From Thalassospira lohafexi (GTDB taxonomy: Bacteria; Pseudomonadota; Alphaproteobacteria; Rhodospirillales; Thalassospiraceae), in the NCBI RefSeq assembly GCF_002844275.1, contig NZ_NXGX01000001.1, forward strand, positions 186,001 to 250,000: 64,000 nucleotides of DNA. Reading direction: 5' to 3'. Below, in pieces: positions 43,562 to 53,435 of the stretch. The stretch's first letter is position 1. Each line of letters starts with the position of its first letter. Both the position numbers and the translations under genes were made by a program. Below the pieces are notes generated by a model. The model did not search any database. It saw only the letters and a program-made list of their open reading frames with translations, and was not told the origin of the DNA.

Positions 43562-45040
43562 CTAATGCCTGACGACTTTGACCAAAGCGTTGGGGGCAGG
43601 GGCCTCGCCTGCGGCCAGGCCGTTAATGGTCGCAAATGTTGCGGCGGGCTCACGGTCAACCTGCATGTCATCAATAAACGTCTGCAAGGTATATTCCGGA
43701 TTTGCTGCCCGCACTTTAATGCGAAGCGGCGTGTTGACCTGTTGTTCCTGAGGGGTCAATGGACGGAAGCTGTATGTCGTGCGGCGTAATGCGACGTTAT
43801 ACGAGTCTGCCTTGTCCAAGGGCATGATGAACAGGAACTGATAGGTCGAGTCTTCATGCCGGATAACGACCACGCGCAACCGCGCAGCGCCAGAGCTTAG
43901 TGAAACATCAGCACTTCCGGTCGCGGCTTCCTGACCGTTAATATCAAGCATTTCGATATTCTGAAGTGTTATCTGTTTTGAAAATGCGCTTTTAAGATAG
44001 TTATCGAGGCGCATGTCTCGCGCTTGGGGCGCTCCTTCAAAGACGATTTGCGCCCCTTGTTTGTCGCGCGCGACCACGGCCGTTGGCTGATTGATCATGG
44101 AAAAATCATCGGGAACTTCAAACCGGAAATTAAGCGGAACATGAACGAATTCCGGACCATGGATATAACCCTGGTCCGGACCGTCGCCATACAGGATGCC
44201 ATCAATGGCAGTCATGTATCGCACGGTGCCCAGCTCCGGGTTGGCAACCGGGGTGACATTGGCCTGCGCATGGGCTTGTTGGATGCGGTCAAGTGTGCGC
44301 GGGTGTGTTGCCATGAAATCAAACTGATCAACATCATCGGGTGAACGTCCCGCAAGCACGGCCTGAAGGCGCGAATGCGCACGCAGCTTTTCAAGGAAGG
44401 TTGCCATGGCGTCGGGGTCGTATCCTGCCCGCGTGATATAGCGCACGCCGAGCATGTCGGCTTCAAGCTCATGTTCACGCGAGAAGGATTTCAAATAAGC
44501 GTTCGCACCGGTGCCAATAATCTCCCCAGCGCCATTGCCGATGGCAACCGAAAGCCCCCCAGCCAAAATCTGGGTAATCATGCCGCGGCTATATCGCTGG
44601 GCTGAATGGCGGGCCACCACATGGCCGATTTCATGGGCAAGAACGCCAGCAAGTTCTGCTTCGTTTGAGGCAAGTGCAGTAAGCCCGCGCGTGATGTAGA
44701 CATATCCGCCCGGAAGTGCAAAGGCGTTGATAACCGGGGAATCAAGAACTGTGAATGTAAACTTCTCATCGGGCGTTTCTGACACGGAGACCAGTTTTTC
44801 ACCGATTTTAGTGACATAGGCTGGCAGGTCCTTTTCATCGTATTTTCCGCCAAATTCCTTGACCATTTTCGGGTGTTCCTGTGCCCCGATCTTGCGTTCT
44901 TCGTCCGGCGACATAAAGGCGGTAAAGCTGTCTTCACCGGTTGCGCGATTGGTCGAGCACCCGGCAAGTCCAACCGTAAGAGTGGCTGCCGCAAACAATG
45001 CCGCCACGTGTCGTTTGTGTATGGAATGCAGCCAACCCAT
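43562..45040 (-). CDS. M48 family zinc metalloprotease, lipoprotein
   Basis: Periplasmic or outer-membrane-associated BepA/LoiP-type protease, 492 residues. The signal peptide ends in a lipobox LAGC (Cys about residue 28). The zinc motif is AHEIGHVVARH with the third ligand in EHELEADMLG. The C-terminal ~200 residues form an extra domain found in alphaproteobacterial members. GAGGAAAG seven bases ahead supports the ATG at 45040 over a longer frame. Probable role in outer-membrane protein quality control (by family). Confidence 0.92.
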   Translation of the reverse strand: MGWLHSIHKRHVAALFAAATLTVGLAGCSTNRATGEDSFTAFMSPDEERKIGAQEHPKMVKEFGGKYDEKDLPAYVTKIGEKLVSVSETPDEKFTFTVLDSPVINAFALPGGYVYITRGLTALASNEAELAGVLAHEIGHVVARHSAQRYSRGMITQILAGGLSVAIGNGAGEIIGTGANAYLKSFSREHELEADMLGVRYITRAGYDPDAMATFLEKLRAHSRLQAVLAGRSPDDVDQFDFMATHPRTLDRIQQAHAQANVTPVANPELGTVRYMTAIDGILYGDGPDQGYIHGPEFVHVPLNFRFEVPDDFSMINQPTAVVARDKQGAQIVFEGAPQARDMRLDNYLKSAFSKQITLQNIEMLDINGQEAATGSADVSLSSGAARLRVVVIRHEDSTYQFLFIMPLDKADSYNVALRRTTYSFRPLTPQEQQVNTPLRIKVRAANPEYTLQTFIDDMQVDREPAATFATINGLAAGEAPAPNALVKVVRH

Positions 45041-45193
45041 TGATGTCTTTCCTCTTGTCGCTTTGCCGCGTAAGTTTGAATCAAACGCCAGACAGAATTT
45101 CATGAGAATTGGTAACGCGTGTTGCAGAACCGATCAACACATTCGCAGTCTTTATCCTACGCGGTGAAATTGGGAAATTTTACGGCCAAGGTG

Positions 45194-46054
45194 GTGTGCG
45201 TTTTCAAAGTGATGTTGGTTTTACTGGTTTCTTTGATGCCAGTCAGGAGCGCTCAAGCAAGCGATTGGCGCTGTGGTGCCCGTGTGAATTCTGATGGTAC
45301 TGACGGTATGGTTGCCGGGAACAGGTCATTGTCGTGGAGTGCGTATCAGGTGTTGCCTCCTGTTGCGGTTGACCAGCTTTTTGCACCCGATTTTGCAAAT
45401 CAGCCGCTTCGACTGTCTGATGTCGCGTTTGTACCGCAGTTCGAGGCCGCAGCAGTCAATTGGCTGAAAAAGGCCAGTCACGAACCAGTGGAAATTGCCA
45501 AGATAACAGCAAAGGCAGATTACCTTGGTCGTCTTCCTGTCCGCATTCGCAGTGGTTCTCCAAACTCGTTTCTGATCTGGCAGGAAGTGCTGTTGTCAAA
45601 GGGATTGGTATTGCTGATGCCTGAAACTTCCGGTGATATGGCCCGATTGATTGCAGCAGAAGATACCGCCATTTCCAATGGGTTGGGTATGTGGCGCGAT
45701 GATGCGATGGATGAGCCTCCTTATGTCGTTGCCGTCGCCTCAGACAAAACCTTGTGGGGGCGATCAAACCTTGCGGATGTAAAAGATGCGATTGGCCGGT
45801 TTGTCGTGGTTGATGCTGTTCTTGTCAGTGTCGAGCATCAGGAATGGCGCAGCTACCTCAATTTCGGGCTGGACTGGCGACGTGACTTCACCATCGCGAT
45901 TGGTTCTGATCTTCGTGATGTATTGGTCGGCTATAAAGAAGCTCTTGATGACTGGATCGGTCGGAAGGTGCGGGTTCGAGGTGTCATAGAAAACCGCGGT
46001 GGTCCTTATATTGCACTTCGAAACATCAATTGGTTGTGTGTTGAGGCACAATAG
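45194..46054 (+). CDS. Exported protein with degenerate thermonuclease-like domain and C-terminal OB-like domain
   Basis: About 286 residues with an N-terminal signal sequence (LVLLVSLMPVRSAQAS). The first half resembles a staphylococcal-nuclease domain (KADYLGRLPVRI, WQEVLLSKGLVLL, AAEDTAISNGLGMW), but the catalytic RLxGIDAPE segment reads RLSDVAFVPQFE, so nuclease activity is doubtful. The second half (YLNFGLDWRRDFTIAI, VRVRGVIENRGGPYIALRN) looks like a nucleic-acid-binding OB fold. The start is uncertain: GTG at 45164 or 45194, or ATG at 45212. Confidence 0.72.
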   Translation: MCVFKVMLVLLVSLMPVRSAQASDWRCGARVNSDGTDGMVAGNRSLSWSAYQVLPPVAVDQLFAPDFANQPLRLSDVAFVPQFEAAAVNWLKKASHEPVEIAKITAKADYLGRLPVRIRSGSPNSFLIWQEVLLSKGLVLLMPETSGDMARLIAAEDTAISNGLGMWRDDAMDEPPYVVAVASDKTLWGRSNLADVKDAIGRFVVVDAVLVSVEHQEWRSYLNFGLDWRRDFTIAIGSDLRDVLVGYKEALDDWIGRKVRVRGVIENRGGPYIALRNINWLCVEAQ

Positions 46055-46130
46055 GTGCTTGTTTTGATCGCCAAAATCATGAGAAAGCTAATTTCTGGCG
46101 TTTACCAAACTCAATGAATGAGGTCCCCAC

Positions 46131-47093
46131 GTGCTTTATCCAGACGTTACTCCCCACGCAACCGGCTGGCTTTCCCGTGATGACGGTCATGAAATCTACT
46201 GGGAAGAGGTCGGAAATCCCGACGGCATTCCGGTTGTTTTCTTGCATGGTGGGCCCGGGGCAGGGATCTCGGTCAACAGTCGCCGTTTCTTTGATCCTCA
46301 AAAATATCGGGTGATTTTGCTTGATCAGCGTGGTGCCGGGAAATCAACACCGTTTGGGCGTCTTGAAAACAACACCACAGATCATTTGATTGGGGATATT
46401 GAAGCCCTGCGGGAAAATCGGGATATTGATCGTTGGCTGGTATTTGGCGGATCGTGGGGATCGACATTGGCGCTGGCATATGGGCAGGCCCATCCCGAGA
46501 ATGTTCTTGGGTTCGTTTTGCGTGGGATTTTTCTGTGCCGGGAAACGGAAATTGCCTGGTTTATGGACGGCATGGGGCGTTTCTTTCCGGAAGCGGAGCT
46601 TAAATTTATCGAGATTGCTGGATTCCAGAAAAATCCGGGTTGGCAGAAATTACTTGATCGCTATGACGATATTTTTGCAGGCAAAGAAGGCGAAGATATC
46701 GCAATTGAAGCAGCCCGAGTCTGGTCTGCATTCGAGGCAACCTGCTGTACCCTTTTGCCAGATGATGGCTTGGTCGAAGATTTCGAAGGTGACCAGATCG
46801 CATTGGCATTAGCGAAACTTGAACATCATTATTTTGTAAACCGGGGCTTTTTTGAACCAGATCAGCTTTTGCGCAATATAGGACGCATTTCGCATTTGCC
46901 TGTGATCATTGTTCAGGGGCGCTATGACGTTGTTTGTCCGCCGACCTCAGCATTTTCATTGCATGCGGCTTGGCCGGGTTCTGAGATATTTGTGGTTGAT
47001 GATGCTGGTCACGCCGCAAGCGAACCTGGGATTGTTCGTGAACTGGTTCGGGCAACTGACAGATTTGATGGCTCTCGGTTTGCGGGAAAATAG
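46131..47093 (+). CDS. pip: Proline iminopeptidase
   Basis: Alpha/beta hydrolase (320 residues, family S33) that removes N-terminal proline from peptides. Oxyanion region LHGGPGAG, nucleophile elbow GGSWGS, catalytic Asp in GRYDVVCP and His in DDAGHAASEPG. Begins with GTG, preceded by TGAGG. Monocistronic in appearance. Confidence 0.93.
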   Translation: MLYPDVTPHATGWLSRDDGHEIYWEEVGNPDGIPVVFLHGGPGAGISVNSRRFFDPQKYRVILLDQRGAGKSTPFGRLENNTTDHLIGDIEALRENRDIDRWLVFGGSWGSTLALAYGQAHPENVLGFVLRGIFLCRETEIAWFMDGMGRFFPEAELKFIEIAGFQKNPGWQKLLDRYDDIFAGKEGEDIAIEAARVWSAFEATCCTLLPDDGLVEDFEGDQIALALAKLEHHYFVNRGFFEPDQLLRNIGRISHLPVIIVQGRYDVVCPPTSAFSLHAAWPGSEIFVVDDAGHAASEPGIVRELVRATDRFDGSRFAGK

Positions 47094-47175
47094 GATTTTC
47101 GTTCCAATGTTTGATTGTGTCTGTTAAATCCTTGGCTAGAATATCTTATTGATTGATCTCATGGGGACGTGATTG

Positions 47176-47700
47176 ATGAAGCTGGGCTTGGGGAAACTGC
47201 TTGCAGTTTGTGTCTTTTTTGGTTTTTTGGGTACTGCGCACGCGCAGCAGATTTTGGGTAATAACAACGATTCGGGGCTGCTTGAGTTCTCGACCGGTAT
47301 GGTCGATATCACTCAGGATGAAGAAGCAGCTGAGTTTCGTCTTGATTACCGCGCCCAGCACGCAATGTTTGATGTGACGCGCCCGATTGGCGGTGTGATG
47401 GTAACGTCGGAAGGTGCGGTTCACGGATATGGCGGTTTGGCTGTTGATGTGCTCTGGGGGGATCACTTCGTCTCGAGTGTCTATACCTCTGTCGGGGCAT
47501 ATCATCAGGGGAACGGTGAAGACCTTGGTCATTGGATCGAGTTTCGCTCTGGTCTTGAACTTGGTTTCCGCTTTGACAGCCACGAACGTCTGAGCCTTGG
47601 CATTGCGCATATTTCAAATGCGAGTATCGGTGATGAAAATCCGGGGACGGAAATTCTGTCGCTGACCTATTCGTTCCCGATCGAACGCATTTTTGAATAG
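47176..47700 (+). CDS. pagL: Lipid A 3-O-deacylase (PagL family)
   Basis: Outer-membrane beta-barrel enzyme that trims an acyl chain from lipid A, 174 residues. A signal peptide ends after AHAQ (about residue 22). The catalytic set of PagL is present: His and Ser in AHISNAS and Glu 14 residues after the His (NPGTE), the same spacing as H126-S128-E140 of Pseudomonas PagL. GGGGA precedes the ATG. Confidence 0.9.
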   Translation: MKLGLGKLLAVCVFFGFLGTAHAQQILGNNNDSGLLEFSTGMVDITQDEEAAEFRLDYRAQHAMFDVTRPIGGVMVTSEGAVHGYGGLAVDVLWGDHFVSSVYTSVGAYHQGNGEDLGHWIEFRSGLELGFRFDSHERLSLGIAHISNASIGDENPGTEILSLTYSFPIERIFE

Positions 47701-47961
47701 TCGCTTTTAGCGATCAAACATTCATCGTGACCGATTTGCCTAAGTGTATGATGTGGCCCGCTCGACTATAGGGTTACGTCACAGGGTATCGAAGGGCAAA
47801 TCGGTTATTTTTTGATACTGTCACAGCTCGTTGATTTTATGACTTTATTGCGCTGAGCAATGATCAGGTGAAATCAAGACAGTCTGACGTCTCGTGATCA
47901 GGAAAGCTGCTGATTGATCACACTTTGATTTGCTGCTAAGTCAAGGCTGCCTTTGTGCAGT

Positions 47962-48038
47962 GCGCCCGTAGCTCAGCAGGATAGAGCACCAGATTCCTAA
48001 TCTGGGGGCCGTGGGTTCGAATCCCGCCGGGCGCACCA
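47962..48038 (+). tRNA. tRNA-Arg (anticodon CCT)
   Basis: Full cloverleaf of 77 bases including an encoded CCA end: acceptor GCGCCCG pairing with CGGGCGC, D-arm GCTC/GAGC, anticodon stem CCAGA/TCTGG with loop TTCCTAA (anticodon CCT at 47996-47998, reading AGG) and T-arm GTGGGTTCGAATCCCGC. Confidence 0.97.
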
Positions 48039-48280
48039 AATCCCTGTTTTCCCTTCGATATGTCCCGTAAAGCACATTAACGTCGGCACGTCTCGGGCTG
48101 ACTAAGCATGGTTTTGTGTTTAGGTAAGGGTAGGCGGCAATTTCCACATCTTATGATTGTGGCGGCAGAAAACTTTGCTCGGCTTGAAAAGAAGGTCCAT
48201 TCTTCACATATCCGTAATAGGTGCGGCACGCATAAAACCGCCAAACAGGGCCGCCATTGCATATCGGCCGGGAGGGTATC

Positions 48281-49420
48281 GTGAAGAACTGGATCAGACT
48301 TCCAAATAGCGAAGGGAACTGCATTTCAACACCGGATGGTGGCTCTGGACAAAAACTGTATCAGCGAGAAGTGGGCCGATCCGGTTTTCGGGGGCCATCT
48401 GCCCAAATTTACCACAAGCATCCACCTGCGGGGTGGTCGACTTTTGAAGGACCATTGCGCCCACGTGCTTTTACGCTTGGCAAGCTTGCTGCGGGGCCTG
48501 CGTGCCCGCTTCAGGCGCGGCGTGTGTTGTTTAATGATGCGATGGAAGTTCGGTACTGGAAAACCGATAGCAGAATGCATGCGTTAGCACGCAATGCCGA
48601 CGGTGATATGCTTTTGTTCGTGCACGAAGGTGCAGGGGAACTATTTTGCGATTACGGACATCTGTCCTATTGCGACGGGGATTATATTCTGTTGCCTCGT
48701 GGAACGGCATGGCGGGTTGAGCCAGAAGGTACTTGCGAATTTATGATGATAGAAGCAACGGGGGATGCATTTGGTCTGCCGGACCCAAACAATGTGCCCG
48801 GCGGCGTTTCGGTGGATCCGATGCGCTTTACCTTACCCAGCATTGATGACGCGTTTCGCGCCCAGCAAGATGATGCCTTTTGGGAAATCCATATCAAACG
48901 CCGTGGGGCGATTTCAACACTGACATATCCTTATAACCCGCTTGATGCCGCGGGCTGGGAGGGGGATTTATGTGTTGTAAAACTGAACTGGCGTGATTTG
49001 GCACAGCGTCGCGCACCGGGGCAAAAGGTTCCGCCTGCAGCCCATTGCACCTTTGTTTCCAATAACATGTCGATTAGCACTTTTGTGCCCAAGGTCGGTG
49101 AGGGGCAATCGGGCATGCTGCGCGTACCATTTTATCATTCCAACGAGGATGTTGATGAGTTCGTGTTTTACCATCGCGGCGAGTTTTTCAGTCGGGGTGA
49201 CATCAAGGCAGGTATGGCAACATTCCATCCCAGTGGTTTCCCGCATGGACCCCATCCATGTTCCTATCAGGAAAAAATGATAGAAGCCCCGGTGGAAACG
49301 GACGAGGTGGCCGTAATGATCGACAGTCTGGCCTTCCTGACTGTTGATGAGACGATTCCCGATGGGGCTGAATGGAAAGCATATGTGAAAACTTGGGAAA
49401 AAGCGCAGGAAACGCTATAA
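48281..49420 (+). CDS. Homogentisate 1,2-dioxygenase-like protein
   Basis: 379-residue cupin-type protein of the HmgA family. The iron-ligand pattern is recognisable near the C-terminus: His in PFYHSNEDVDEF with the following Glu, and His in FPHGPHP. The N-terminal domain has YHKHPPAGW. It begins at GTG 48281 after GGGAGGG; a TTG upstream is less likely. No tyrosine-degradation genes (hpd, fah, mai) are adjacent, so it may be a paralogue with another aromatic substrate. Confidence 0.78.
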   Translation: MKNWIRLPNSEGNCISTPDGGSGQKLYQREVGRSGFRGPSAQIYHKHPPAGWSTFEGPLRPRAFTLGKLAAGPACPLQARRVLFNDAMEVRYWKTDSRMHALARNADGDMLLFVHEGAGELFCDYGHLSYCDGDYILLPRGTAWRVEPEGTCEFMMIEATGDAFGLPDPNNVPGGVSVDPMRFTLPSIDDAFRAQQDDAFWEIHIKRRGAISTLTYPYNPLDAAGWEGDLCVVKLNWRDLAQRRAPGQKVPPAAHCTFVSNNMSISTFVPKVGEGQSGMLRVPFYHSNEDVDEFVFYHRGEFFSRGDIKAGMATFHPSGFPHGPHPCSYQEKMIEAPVETDEVAVMIDSLAFLTVDETIPDGAEWKAYVKTWEKAQETL

Positions 49421-49665
49421 ACTCTTGATCCGGATCGTTGGGCAATGGCAATGTCATCGCCGCGAGATTTGAACGCGGCGGTGACCAAAACGTTAATGAT
49501 TTTGTCAGCTTGTCGCGGTAACTTATGATTTGATCAAGACACAGGCCCTATGGTGTCAAAACAGTCCAAGCACCAGACGTTCCGATAGATGGTCGTTGTG
49601 GTTTCGCAAAACGTGCAAGCGGCTCAAAAATTATTGTTACCGGAACAGGTTGACCAAAGCCGATA

Positions 49666-50832
49666 ATGACCAAACAGAAGATTGTCCAATCCGTAAGTCA
49701 TAAAACTCCTGATGGGCCAAAGGCATCAGAAGATCCGTTGGCATGTCTGCCGCAAAGTTTTCTGTCGCGCGGTGCACGTACACCGTTCACCAGCAAAAGC
49801 CTGCGATATGCGCGCGTGGCCGAGGGCAAGGGTGGACGCGCCATGGTCAATTTGCCCGGTCTTGCCGGCGGGCTTGGGACATATGAGTTGCCCCTTGATA
49901 CCTTGCGTGAAGTCTTTGATCTTTCGGTTCATGACAGGATGTTGTTTGACCGTCTGCTGGAACTTGAAACCTTGCGCCCGAACACGGTTCTTGAACAGGC
50001 ACGTGCTGTTGCTATTACGGGTGTTGGTGGTGTCGAACTGGCGCGGGTGAACAATGCGCGCGGCCAGGAAGAAAAATCATCACGTGAACTTGGCCAACTT
50101 GCTGTTTTGCATCAGGCCTTGCGTCAGCTCGGTGGTGCTGCCGTTCAGGACATGAAGCGCGAAGAGCTGCTGACGATGGAAGGGCAGATCCGTGCCCGCA
50201 AGGCGTTGAACCGTTTTTCCTCGGAACACAAGGTTGCCAATGACACCATCATCGACAGTCTTGGCGAATGGAGCAAAATGTCGGCACCGGTCGGCTTGGC
50301 ACTTGACGGGTGTCAGGGACCGTTGCGTGTTCTGGTTACAGATCTTAAAAAATTTGCATCAGATGTTGAGGAATGGGCCAATTCCGAGCAGGCCGATTTC
50401 CGGTTTATGGCGGGGCGTATCAGCAGCGCGACCAAGGCAACCTGTGATCATGCGATGAAGCTGATCAGTCAGGTTGATGGTTGGAACAATGAACTTGGCA
50501 AGGTTCTGACCGATTGGGAGCGTGCCAAGAAAGATATCGCTAAAATGATTGATCATCTTTGGTGGTTGCTTGATGGCTGGCAGGAACTGATTGATCTTTG
50601 GCAAAAGCGCCCGGTAAATGATCGTGTACGCCAACGCGAAATAATCGAAGAAGTCGCCAGTTTCACACCGGTCCTGCCGATTGAGGAAATCGCCGTCGCA
50701 GAGCAGCAGTTCTGGATTGATGTCCGCGTGAACCAGATGTTGTGGGCAGGTGAATTGCGTAAATTGGGTAGTGGTGAAATAGATGCCGATATGGTGGATC
50801 GTCTCGAACGCTTCAGGAGACAGTCTGCATGA
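49666..50832 (+). CDS. Unknown protein, first gene of an overlapping pair
   Basis: 388 residues; I do not recognise it. No signal peptide or membrane segment. About 40 low-complexity N-terminal residues precede a mostly helical protein rich in Glu, Arg, Leu and Trp. A tryptophan-rich helix (HLWWLLDGWQELIDLW, about residues 301-316) stands out. The ribosome-binding site is weak (AGG about 16 bases ahead). The stop overlaps the start of the next gene (ATGA), so the two proteins are likely made together and may form a complex. Confidence 0.75.
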   Translation: MTKQKIVQSVSHKTPDGPKASEDPLACLPQSFLSRGARTPFTSKSLRYARVAEGKGGRAMVNLPGLAGGLGTYELPLDTLREVFDLSVHDRMLFDRLLELETLRPNTVLEQARAVAITGVGGVELARVNNARGQEEKSSRELGQLAVLHQALRQLGGAAVQDMKREELLTMEGQIRARKALNRFSSEHKVANDTIIDSLGEWSKMSAPVGLALDGCQGPLRVLVTDLKKFASDVEEWANSEQADFRFMAGRISSATKATCDHAMKLISQVDGWNNELGKVLTDWERAKKDIAKMIDHLWWLLDGWQELIDLWQKRPVNDRVRQREIIEEVASFTPVLPIEEIAVAEQQFWIDVRVNQMLWAGELRKLGSGEIDADMVDRLERFRRQSA

Positions 50833-52277
50833 AGGTTGAAGATGCCGGAAAACTCGGTGCTTCGCAGCTCGGTCAGCTGTTCGAATCCCTAAGCGGTTCT
50901 GAAATCGCCCGGTTTACCCGTGCGATCGAAAGTGATCGTGTCGATCCGAAGCTTCCCCTTCCGCATGAAACGATCCTGCAAATCCTGCGTCCGCGTCTGG
51001 CGTCTCTCAAGCCGGAACGCTATCCCACACCGATGCGCCAGTTTTGCGATCCGATCGAAGATCTTTTGACGTCGGCAATGCCAAGTGACAAAAGCATTCG
51101 CATCAGCCGATCGTCGTTAATGCCGATCTGGAACTTTGTCAGCAGTGCCGCCGGACCCGAATTCCAAAAGGCGATGCGCGATATCGAGGTCGCGGCCGCC
51201 GCGCGCAATGCTGATAAACTTGCCGCTGCTGAAAGAACGCTTTGGAAGCTGGGCGCTCGTTGCATCGAAGATGAGGTCGAAGCGTCTCATAACGGCGTAA
51301 AGCAGGAACGCGCCCTTGCAACCCGGCTTGGGTCACGCCTTCATCTTAAGGCCCTGATCGAGATGGGGCAGATTTTGAACGTTGGCGAAGAGATCGCGCA
51401 AGTTCGTGATCGGTTCCCGTCCGCACCGATACGTGCACTTGACCCCAATGATGTTTCCTGGTTGCGTGACCGGTTTGTTGAAATTTCCGAAGCCAAACCG
51501 GGGCTGGAGCCGATGTTCCTGCTTGCGGTTTTGGCCCGGCTTCTGCGCCCGAGTGAATTGTTCAAGCTGATCCGTGTCCTGTCGAACAAGGCAGATGACC
51601 GTACCATCGAAAAAACCAATCTTGCGGAAACCGGCGACCTGATCATTGATCTGCTCGCAGAAACCGTGACCGAGATTGAAGAAGGCGTTGGGACAGGCAA
51701 GGACGAAGCCCATATTCTGTCACTCGCACGTTGGTATGCATCTGAGTTTACGCGCATCACCCGCGAATTTAAAATCCGCAAGGACGGTCGCTGGGGGGAA
51801 AAGCTGCTTGAAACACGCCGGCGCGTGTCAAAGGCGTTGGCAAATACAATGTTCGGGGCAACACCTGAACGCGTAATTGATGCCTTACCAAAACTTGAAG
51901 TGCGTCAGGGGCCAGGTTCAGGCGCGAAAGGATTGGCAAGGCCAATCTTTGCTCAGGATTTTGATGATGAGAAGGTTCTGGCGGCTGAAAAGTCGGCAGA
52001 AGCCATCGCCGAAACTGCACGCATTTCCGATGTTCTTGCCGCACAAAGCTCGGCAGCCAAGGCGGTTGTAGAGCTTAAGAAAAAGCTCAACCAGATTGGT
52101 CGTGCAGGTGTTGACGGCATGGGGCGCTTGGCCCCGGAAGAAATCCCGGTTGCCCAGCGAAACCTTATGGCGACGGTACGTTTGCTTGAAATTGTTGACG
52201 GCCCCGAAGATGCGGATGTTTTACGTCGACGCGGCATGTCAGCCTTACGCGCGCTTCAAGGGCAGAAGGCAGGTTAA
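50829..52277 (+). CDS. Unknown protein, second gene of an overlapping pair
   Basis: 482 residues; I do not recognise it. Soluble and nearly all helical by composition, without cysteine-rich, nucleotide-binding or catalytic motifs that I can see. A predicted coiled coil rich in Ala, Glu and Lys occupies about residues 380-430. Coupled to the gene before by a four-base overlap and convergent with the LysR gene after it. A structural or regulatory complex with the first protein is inference. Confidence 0.75.
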   Translation: MKVEDAGKLGASQLGQLFESLSGSEIARFTRAIESDRVDPKLPLPHETILQILRPRLASLKPERYPTPMRQFCDPIEDLLTSAMPSDKSIRISRSSLMPIWNFVSSAAGPEFQKAMRDIEVAAAARNADKLAAAERTLWKLGARCIEDEVEASHNGVKQERALATRLGSRLHLKALIEMGQILNVGEEIAQVRDRFPSAPIRALDPNDVSWLRDRFVEISEAKPGLEPMFLLAVLARLLRPSELFKLIRVLSNKADDRTIEKTNLAETGDLIIDLLAETVTEIEEGVGTGKDEAHILSLARWYASEFTRITREFKIRKDGRWGEKLLETRRRVSKALANTMFGATPERVIDALPKLEVRQGPGSGAKGLARPIFAQDFDDEKVLAAEKSAEAIAETARISDVLAAQSSAAKAVVELKKKLNQIGRAGVDGMGRLAPEEIPVAQRNLMATVRLLEIVDGPEDADVLRRRGMSALRALQGQKAG

Positions 52278-52329
52278 GGAACCCGTTTTCTGATATCTTG
52301 AATGTTGGCGATGACCGGAACTTTTGGTC

Positions 52330-53235
52330 TTAAGGCTTGAGTTTTGCTGTTACCTCAAGCTGATCTAGCCACCCCATGAAAGCGCGAATTTTTGGAAGGC
52401 GTGATCGGCTGACGGGGCTGGTCGCATAATAATGAAACGGGCTTGCCTGTGGCGGGCCGAACGGGGCAATAATCCGGCCGTTCTTGAGCTCGTCTTCAAT
52501 GGCAAATGTCGGGAGGAGTGCAACACCTAGTCCGGCTGCCGCCGCCTGCATGGCCATGGTGAAATGTTCGAACTTCGGCCCGTTTTCCCCATCAATATCG
52601 GTAAATCCACTTGCGGCAAGCCAGTCAGCCCAGCCGCGTGGTCGGGTTGCGATATGAAGCAGGGGGAAGTGGCGCAAATCATCGGTTCTTGGCATATGAT
52701 CAAGCTTGCTGGTCAATTGTGGTCCACAGATTGGCACCATTTCCTCGCCGTGCAAAATATGTGCATCTAGCCCCGACCATTGACCATCACCAAACAGAAC
52801 CGCGATATCGATTTGTTCGCGGTCAAAATCGGGCATGCCGATGCGTGAAATGAAATTGATCACGATATCGGGAAATTGGGCGCGAAAGGCTGGCAACAAA
52901 GGGATCAAACAGCGCGAGCCAAATGTTGGTGGGGCGGCAACGGTCAAAACACCACTTTCCGATCCGCCCGACAGCAACGTCAATGTTGCACTTTCAAGGT
53001 GATCAAGGGCCGGGCGGATGGATTGAAGGTAATTTTCGCCCTCAGGGGTCAGGACAAGTCGCTGCTTTTCACGGGTAAACAGTTTGCAGCCCAACCAGTC
53101 TTCAAGTCCCTGTATCTGACGGCTGATCGCACTTTGCGTCAGATAGAGTTCTTCTGCTGCGCGCGATGCACTACCAAAACGTGCTGTTTGCTCAAAACAG
53201 CTTAGGGCCTTCAGGCTGGGGATGCGGCGGCTCAC
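52330..53235 (-). CDS. LysR family regulator (GcvA-like) of glutarate catabolism
   Basis: 301-residue regulator. N-terminal helix-turn-helix about 5-65 (FEQTARFGSASRAAEELYLTQSAISRQIQGLE), C-terminal effector domain of the GcvA/AmpR type (GLGVALLPTFAIEDEL). Divergent from the glutaryl-CoA dehydrogenase gene with a 200-base gap, the classic layout for a LysR activator. Effector probably glutarate or glutaryl-CoA (inference). Confidence 0.88.
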   Translation of the reverse strand: MSRRIPSLKALSCFEQTARFGSASRAAEELYLTQSAISRQIQGLEDWLGCKLFTREKQRLVLTPEGENYLQSIRPALDHLESATLTLLSGGSESGVLTVAAPPTFGSRCLIPLLPAFRAQFPDIVINFISRIGMPDFDREQIDIAVLFGDGQWSGLDAHILHGEEMVPICGPQLTSKLDHMPRTDDLRHFPLLHIATRPRGWADWLAASGFTDIDGENGPKFEHFTMAMQAAAAGLGVALLPTFAIEDELKNGRIIAPFGPPQASPFHYYATSPVSRSRLPKIRAFMGWLDQLEVTAKLKP

Positions 53236-53274
53236 GATTTGGTCCTGTTTTTAATATGATCAACCTAGTTCATG

Positions 53275-53291
53275 AGTTTTATGCATAAACT
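53275..53291. promoter_or_regulatory. Candidate LysR binding site
   Basis: AGTTTTATGCATAAACT contains the perfect 12-base palindrome TTTATGCATAAA (53278-53289) and lies 40 bases from the LysR start and about 145 bases from gcdH. It fits a T-N11-A type LysR box. Confidence 0.5.
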
Positions 53292-53435
53292 AAATCACTT
53301 TTATCATTTGCAACTTGATCTGCCAATTCCTAGCTTACCCCTATAAGCGATAAGCTTTCAGGGGTAATGTCGTCTCGCCCTTCTATGACGTTACCCCTGT
53401 TTTGTTTTCATTAATTTCATAAGAGGATCAGGCAT

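Noticed and set aside
47962-48038. tRNA-Arg as a possible integration site
   Set aside because: No integrase, no repeat of the tRNA 3' end and no foreign-looking block next to it.
47941-48147. 68-codon open frame across the tRNA on the minus strand
   Set aside because: Its sequence (GFEPTAPRLG) is the usual translation of a tRNA gene's opposite strand, a common false prediction.
52278-52329. Terminator between the unknown pair and the LysR gene
   Set aside because: No stem of useful length followed by T-rich sequence could be found in the 52-base gap.
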